From NCBI RefSeq assembly GCF_000699445.3, contig NC_067196.1, positions 79,412,364 through 79,476,363 on the forward strand: 64,000 nucleotides of DNA, in the 5' to 3' direction. The stretch is from Schistosoma haematobium (taxonomy: Eukaryota > Platyhelminthes > Trematoda > Strigeidida > Schistosomatidae). Made by a program: the position numbers and the translations under genes. The notes beneath the pieces are model-generated. The model did no database searches. It saw only the letters and a program-made list of their open reading frames with translations, and had not been told where the DNA came from. Positions within the stretch are counted from its first letter, which is position 1. Each line of letters starts with the position of its first letter. Below, piece by piece: positions 58,193 to 64,000 of the stretch.

Positions 58193-58408
58193 CTTAATAG
58201 ATAGATCCGTTATTTTAGTAACCAGTGTTTTTCCATCATTTGGCTTCAGCTTACTAAAAGATTTTCCATTATTTTCTCCCCATAGTTCAAAAATAATTCG
58301 GGTAACTGATTCGAATAAGAAGTCACAAGCCATATAATATTTTGAAGGAAAACTTGTTACCTGACATTGCCGTTTTAGAGTTTTACAGAGACTATAACTA
58401 ACATGAAT
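58193..58408 (-). CDS. Candidate exon of unknown function
   Basis: A minus-strand stretch of exactly 72 codons, phase 0 at both ends, between a possible acceptor (GTGAAAAG) and donor (AAG/GTATCA). The peptide (with MACDFLFESVTRIIFELWGE in its middle) is less biased in composition than most chance frames here, but no family is recognised, no flanking exon was found and the acceptor lacks a good pyrimidine tract. It could be chance. Confidence 0.2.
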
Positions 58409-58440
58409 CTTTTCACAATATTTAGGTAGTCATATGACTG

Positions 58441-58880
58441 CATATATGAATAGTGGCTAGCGGCGGAATCCGAGACGTGCGTTTCGTTCTATTTGGAACT
58501 CGTCAGCTGGATGTACATACATCGCAGAGTTGATGTTCACTCTGGGACTCAAACCCAGTACCATTCGCTTCAAACGCCATCGTGTTATGCACTCAGCTAC
58601 TGAGTCCTGATAGCCACTTGCTTATGCAATGGGGTGAATTTAAATTCACTTGTTATTGTTTTTGCTTGAATCTTCCGATTGCGGTTTAAGATTGAAATTG
58701 ATCAGTCTGTTACTGGCATATGTGCATACTGTGTGTATTACCTCAATATTGCCTTAATTCACAAGCTCTATAGACAATATCGAGGCAATATGCACAGTAT
58801 GCACATATGCCAATAATAGACTAATCAATTGCAGTCTTAAACCCAAATGGGAAGATTCAAGCAAAAACAATACCAAATGA
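58441..58880 (-). mobile_element. Sm-alpha-like SINE (most complete copy)
   Basis: On the minus strand: a tRNA-like head with A-box-like TAGCTGAGTGCAT and B-box-like GGGTTTGAGTCCC (about 58610-58540), then a hammerhead (58516-58465) and the family end GCTAGCCACTATTCAT. Positions 58640-58760 and 58766-58880 form inverted arms upstream of the head. The layout fits pol III transcription of a self-cleaving RNA, as known for Sm-alpha. Confidence 0.8.
58465..58516 (-). ncRNA. Hammerhead ribozyme, Sm-alpha type, intact core
   Basis: Box CTGACGA followed directly by stem II GTTC/GAAC (loop CAAATA), GAAA box, minimal stem III ACG/CGT and cleavage triplet GTC. Stem I pairs ATCC/GGAT with one mismatch next to the core. 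All conserved core bases are present: the best candidate for activity in the window. Confidence 0.75.
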
Positions 58881-59566
58881 AGTCATATGACTGATTTAAA
58901 ATCTTAAGTAATATGAGCTCATCACCCTAAATGAACATACATTTTTGTAAACTAACTACTAAGAAGTATACACATTCGATTGAATATGTCAAACTGAATG
59001 AATAAGATTACACAACGAAAATGGAAGTCAATCAATTAGTTGCACCATTCAATCAACAACAAAAAAAACATCGTAGAGAAAAATGATTATGTTCAGGAGT
59101 GAATGAAACGTTGAAACAATCTAATTTTCACTACTCTATCGTTCTAGCTTGATATTACAAAATCTTGAAGATTGTAATCTTAAAGAAAATGAGTTCTATC
59201 TAATTGTTATCTATGTATGTGTGCATTCACAAAACTCTACTAATGTCATTTTCTTATAATAAATTCAATTTATTATTTATTACTTAAATGACAATTAATG
59301 ACTAAATGATTAATTTATATTCTCTATATGTATATATCATTATTATTACTAGTTCTTATAAAAACAATGTATAACATAATAGCAATTGATTAAGTGGATC
59401 ATTCGAATAAAAGTAATTTTATTGTTGACTTAGTTGCCTATTTTATATGTGTGTGTATGTGTGTTTCTGACAAAGGTATCACAATTTGACATCGATTGAA
59501 AGATTACATGTTTGGTAAATGGAATTCTCTTTTTTTTTTCTCTTTGAATAATAAATAAAATTAACT
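58881..59566. other. AT-rich noncoding, nothing recognised
   Basis: No recognised feature beyond short GT-rich text near 59450. Confidence 0.5.
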
Positions 59567-59578
59567 ATTTTCATAGTT

Positions 59579-59678
59579 AATATCAGAAGGGTTTTTTTGG
59601 GTATTATAGTAATTTCAATGGTTGTGATCATGGAAAATCTGGTCTAGCTTCAACTGATTCATCATCTCAACCATTGAT
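59579..59678. mobile_element. Minimal 100-bp ribozyme-SINE fold-back with perfect 12-bp TSD
   Basis: Flanked by ATTTTCATAGTT (59567-59578 and 59679-59690). Consists only of the left extension plus arm (ATCAGAAGGG ... TTCAATGGTTGTGATCATGG) and the inverted right arm (TCTAGCTTCAACTGATTC ... CAACCATTGAT); no head or ribozyme. Confidence 0.8.
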
Positions 59679-60225
59679 ATTTTCATAGTTGACAAAGAAT
59701 AGATCATTGATCACTGAAATAAAGATACATTTTAATTGATGCAACTGATTTACTGGGTATAAATGTGTTTTATAAAATGTACTAATTAATACAAATAAAG
59801 ACGATGGTTGCAAAGTTCACCTTAAGCTGATAAAAACTGGAGATGTACACAACATGATTCGCATTTAATAATTTAATAGTAGCGAGTTCAATGTGCAGTT
59901 TTAAAGCTCCAGGTTTTAGATTTTATAAAGTTTTAAGTGTTAAATGCTATAAATCACTAATTCTGAATATAGTTCGTTATGAAGGCTCACTTTAATTAAA
60001 GAAAACTAGACCTAATTATCAATAAAGATAATTGTTGTTATGTTATTAAGTTCACTCATCTAATTTTAATAGTCATTAAGTAAGGAAATCAAAAAGTTTT
60101 CAAAACATTTCTTGGTGTGAATACAATTTAATTTTTAAGCAATATATTTGAAAATAACCAAACAAACTAAATCACTTATAAACCGATACATTCAAACCAA
60201 TTTTCAAAATATACAATTCATAATA

Positions 60226-60475
60226 AGCAAAGATGAATGGTGACTAGCGGCGGAATCCGGGACATGCGTTTCATCCTGCTTGGGACTCGTCAGCTGAGTG
60301 TATCTGCATCTCAGAGTCCTGGATTCCACTGCTAGCCACCATCCATCTTTATTTATAATACTCGTGACTTAAGACAATATCGAGGCAGTCTGCACAGAAT
60401 GTACATGTTAATAACAGACTGGTCAATTGCAGTCCTAAACAACGATGGGAAGAATCAAACAAACAATACGAACAT
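60226..60475 (-). mobile_element. Sm-alpha-like SINE with hammerhead
   Basis: Minus-strand hammerhead at 60252-60304 keeps box CTGACGA, stem II GTCC/GGAT (one G-U pair) and GAAA, but stem I is poorly paired. The tRNA-like head is deleted; the right side carries the inverted family end (CTGGATTCCACTGCTAGCC) and body. Confidence 0.72.
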
Positions 60476-61800
60476 ACAATTCATGTTGTTGCTTTCCTAG
60501 TCAATATGATTATCAACCCAGATGCATAAATCAGTTAAATAGAATATAATTGTTTCTGTGACATATGAAGGATATAGCTTGTGTTCGTTCAAAAATGTTG
60601 TTAGATACCCCTTGAGAAGAATTGCTTGTACGAAGGAATGTTGGTTCTTGCTACCCAATCTATAAAGTTTATTAACTTGATGCTTTAATATTTGTGGCAT
60701 AATTCAAATATTACAATCAATTTAACGAGAGTCACTATTCTCATTCAATGGTCACAGGTTCATTCACCATTTAGTAAGAAAACCTGAAAAAGTTTTATTC
60801 ACCAATTTATATTGTGCAGCTCCATAGAAAAAAATGATCATCTCAATTGTTTTTGTATCCCCACATTTTGTTAAATGTTCAATAATCAAAGTAATAAATG
60901 ATAATAATTGTTGTTATTGTTTTATTCACAAGGCGTGTTGCATTTTATAAATTTTTATTAGTAGAAATAAATCTATACAATAAACCTTAGACAATTTAAC
61001 TGGAACCTCTAATCACTTGTCTAATTTACACATATGTGTTTTGGTTTGTATAAATCCCATCTAAAAACTAAGCAAAATAACAAGATCATTCAAATGACTC
61101 TATAGAATTTATTTAATATCTTATTATCTTGTTCTATATATGACTTGTTACATAAAAAGGAATTTATTAAATATATTCATAATTTAATAGTTTCTTAGGA
61201 TAGAAAATACCATCAACATACTACTTACATAAAATATCAGTATTCTTGTATAATTAGGAATTTAATATTCAGTTAAATCTTATGCGAAATTTCTTGTTTT
61301 GATTTATACCTGTATACCAGTTGTTTCGATTATGTCAACTAAAAAGATAAGACATTAAAGCTAATAAAAATTGTTGTTGTTAAGTTGTTCAATGTTCTTT
61401 ATTCTTTTTGTTTAACTGAATTATAAAAAAATAGAAGAGCGGAATGTAAAAAGTAAGGATAAAGAATGAAAAAAATAAGGGAAAGAAGGAAAGTCTTAAT
61501 TTTAATTTTAAAGGTTATCTTTGAATGATTATTTAAAGTTGAACGGTATTCATATGAAAATTGTACTTTATTTGGTAAAACTCAAATATTTCCAGATGAT
61601 ATTATCATTATGATGTAATAAAGTTACTGAAAAGTGTTAAAGAAGGAAATATGAAAAAAATCTTCAATTCATATTATTGTTTTTAGTGACCAACACTTTT
61701 TAAACTATCTGGATTTAGTGATTTTATGAACAAAGCAACATATCTGTGAAACTCGATTTAAATATTTTTTTTATGTCGTAACATGATGTAATAAATAGAA
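60476..61800. other. AT-rich noncoding, nothing recognised
   Basis: No recognised feature. Confidence 0.5.
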
Positions 61801-61805
61801 CAGTA

Positions 61806-63245
61806 TTTGTCAAACACTGATGTTTTCCACAATGTTTGTCCTATCCACTTCCAGCGTCTTTTCCTGTCTTCCTCTTCAGCTCGAAGCCGGTTTGTTCTCT
61901 CCCACAGTAGGTTGTTGCTGATGGCATCCGGTCAACGGACATTCGGTATCTTGTGTAGACAATTGTTTATAAATACCTGTACTTATTTGATGATGGTTGT
62001 AGTAGTTCTCTAAGTTTCAACTCCGTACAATAGAACTGTCTTGACTTTCATGTTGAAGATTCGGACTTTGATGTTGACTGACAGACAGTTGTTTTGGGTT
62101 CCATACGTTTTTCAACTGTAGGAATGCTGTTGTTGCTTTGCCAATCATTACGTTTATGTCTGAATCGAATCCTCCTTGTTCATTGATGATACTGTCCAAA
62201 CAGGTACATGAAAGTTTCCATCTATTCCATAGTTTCTCTATCAAGTGTGATTGAGTTGGTTTTCTCCGTGTTGTATTTGAGGATGTTGGCTTTTCTCTTG
62301 TGTATGTTGAGGCATCTACAGAATGGTCTGTGTGTGCTACATCGATGTTCAATGGGACTGGTCAATTGAAGAGTTCATCAAAGTGTTCTAACCATCTGTT
62401 CCTCTGCTTTTGATCTCGGTGATTATCTTACCTCGTTTGTCTCTCTGACTTACTATGTTGCCCTATCAGTTTCCCTATCCAGTTGTAGGTTTTCCCTCTG
62501 TCGTTGGTGTGTCCTTCACGTATTTATGCTTGTAAACTCTAATGTTCTATTTAATTTGCTCGTTTGCTCCAGTGTAATCAGCTTGTGCTTTGACCTTCTC
62601 TGTTCTTGTTTGACTATTGTTAATTGCTGACTTAGTGTTCTTCTCTTCTTGAATCCAAAACAGAGTTTTCATAGACACCCATTCCTCTTCAATATGCTTG
62701 TTGCGGCTCACAACCTCCTGATACGTTGGGGTTAGTGCTTTTTGATATCTTTCCAGTTGTCCTCCATGGTAGTTTCCTCTTCTTCTTTGAGTAAATCTTG
62801 TAAAGCTTGTAATCTGTTGCTGAGAGTTATATTGAATTGATTGACTTTGACAGTATCTGGAAGGAAGGCTGTATTGAACCTTCGTGATGCTGCTTATTCA
62901 GCTGTTCAGTGCTTCTTTAACTTCAGTCTCATCTTGGCAACCACCAGGTAGACGGTGATCTGAAGCTATATCAACTCCTCTCCCGGTTCACACATCTGTT
63001 GATTTTCTGAATTTGTTAGTGATGCAAATATAGTCGATCTAATTCGCTGCAGTGTGGTCCAGTGATACCCATGTAATTTCCTATATGTGTTTGTGTGTGA
63101 ATGTTGTACCACCTATAACCGTTTTTTTTAATGCACACAAATTTGTAAATATGTCACCATTCTCGTTCCTTTTTCTCAATCAGCCCGTGTCGTCCAATAC
63201 CATCTTCATAACCGTTGTTGTCCATTCCGACTTTGGAGTTTCGGT
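61806..63245 (-). pseudogene. RTE element lacking the polymerase core
   Basis: Minus strand, from about 63245: degraded endonuclease C-terminal half and linker (equivalent to about 1-540 of the left-edge copy and beyond, with a stretch about 62380-62700 not covered by that copy), then an abrupt join near 62300 to the post-polymerase region (SIINEQGGFDSD, KNVWNPKQL, down to 61806). The reverse-transcriptase catalytic core is therefore deleted, and the 3' tail is also missing. Multiple frameshifts and stops. Confidence 0.8.
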
Positions 63246-63371
63246 TATAGCAACTCACGTGCAATTGAGTTTGTTCACATTTAATTCGATTAAGTCATTT
63301 TGTTAACTTATTAACGAACTGAGTCATCCGTACAACAACAACTTATCTATGTCATTATATCTTTACTATTG

Positions 63372-63710
63372 TTGCGAATGTATGAACATGTACGCTTGAG
63401 CATTGTTTACTGCCTATGCATTTATTCACGCTGCTAGCCTTACTACTAACCGCTTAATTGATTCGATGATTCATTCATTTCACTATGTATATATATGTCC
63501 ATGTTATTCATGTTCATTGCTCTCTCTCGCTTATCTGTACTCGTTTACTCGTACTTGTATTCGCTGACTCATTCGCTCGCTCGCTTGCCTGCTTGCCTAT
63601 CGGCACAACCCTTTCATCCTGGTTTAACGCACCTGTAATTTTGGATATATGTATGTGGTCCCATAATAAACGTAATCAACACTTTGTATTCACCTTCTGA
63701 TTAATATACC
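63372..63710 (+). repeat. Possible LTR
   Basis: Begins TGTTGCGAATG, is pyrimidine-rich (CTCGCTCGCTTGCCTGC) and has AATAAA near 63666, all LTR-like, but no second copy or target duplication is visible in the window. Confidence 0.25.
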
Positions 63711-64000
63711 GTTGGAGCGTTATCTAGTGACGAACTGTATACGAAGTTTAAGGATTATATTGAATACCGATCACCACAAGGTTTCCATTCAGAATGGTCA
63801 AGTGCTTTCCACAGACTTCTGTACTGATTATTAATAATATGAATTGATTTACGTATTACCTGTTTTATACTTATCATAATTCTTTCCTTTCTTTTATGAG
63901 TGGAAAATATCTGCATTTCTCAATGAGCAGATTAACTTTCAAAATGAGCATAACGTTAATGATAATGGTTATTTTAAATCACCGTTTTATACCATTTTGA
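63711..64000. other. Noncoding, nothing recognised
   Basis: No recognised feature. Confidence 0.4.

Noticed and set aside
1..64000. CRISPR arrays, operons, riboswitches
   Set aside because: No array of spaced direct repeats and no prokaryotic gene organisation; all evidence points to eukaryotic nuclear DNA.

Overview
The window looks like nuclear DNA of a blood fluke (Platyhelminthes, Trematoda, most likely Schistosoma). It is AT-rich, has sparse exons in long introns, and is packed with families typical of schistosomes: RTE-clade non-LTR retrotransposons, tRNA-headed SINE-like repeats carrying hammerhead ribozyme motifs (Sm-alpha type and a second type), Penelope-like elements and a Mutator-like DNA transposon. 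No bacterial-style operons, CRISPR arrays, rRNA or genuine tRNA genes were seen. Species was not determined.

The one host gene recognised with confidence is on the + strand: a LIM-homeobox transcription factor of the Lhx6/Lhx8/Arrowhead class. Five exons (11893-12260, 14091-14428, 29106-29623, 30162-30663, 33065-33414) join with matching phases into a 691-residue open frame (LIM1, LIM2, Ser/Asn-rich linker, homeodomain, Asn/Ser-rich tail). The initiating exon was not found. LIM1 carries an unusual insertion of about 50 residues. The 14.7-kb intron between LIM2 and the homeodomain holds a 3.58-kb tandem duplication.

Region by region: 1-11.9 kb is repeat-rich flank (RTE endonuclease at the left edge, an RTE 3' end, Sm-alpha and SINE units, a solo LTR, a Penelope end pair, a non-LTR reverse-transcriptase tail). 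11.9-33.5 kb is the Lhx6/8-like gene. 33.5-64 kb is mostly decayed DNA with RTE copies (38, 41.8, 48, 62-63 kb), Penelope GIY-YIG domains (36.4 and 50.7 kb), more SINE/ribozyme units, solo LTRs (46.5, 57.5 kb), microsatellites and one weak unknown exon candidate (58.2 kb).

The most notable observations are: (1) a Mutator-like element in the Lhx6/8 intron with a 9-bp target duplication, matched degenerate ends and an empty paralogous site in the same window, tandemly duplicated with one breakpoint exactly at the transposon end; (2) ribozyme-bearing repeats of several families that sit as asymmetric inverted pairs bounded by 10-13 bp direct repeats, so each pair seems to have been inserted as one unit; (3) a 238-bp RTE derivative with both ends, a perfect 12-bp target duplication and no ORF; (4) two solo-LTR families with intact 4-bp or 5-bp target duplications.
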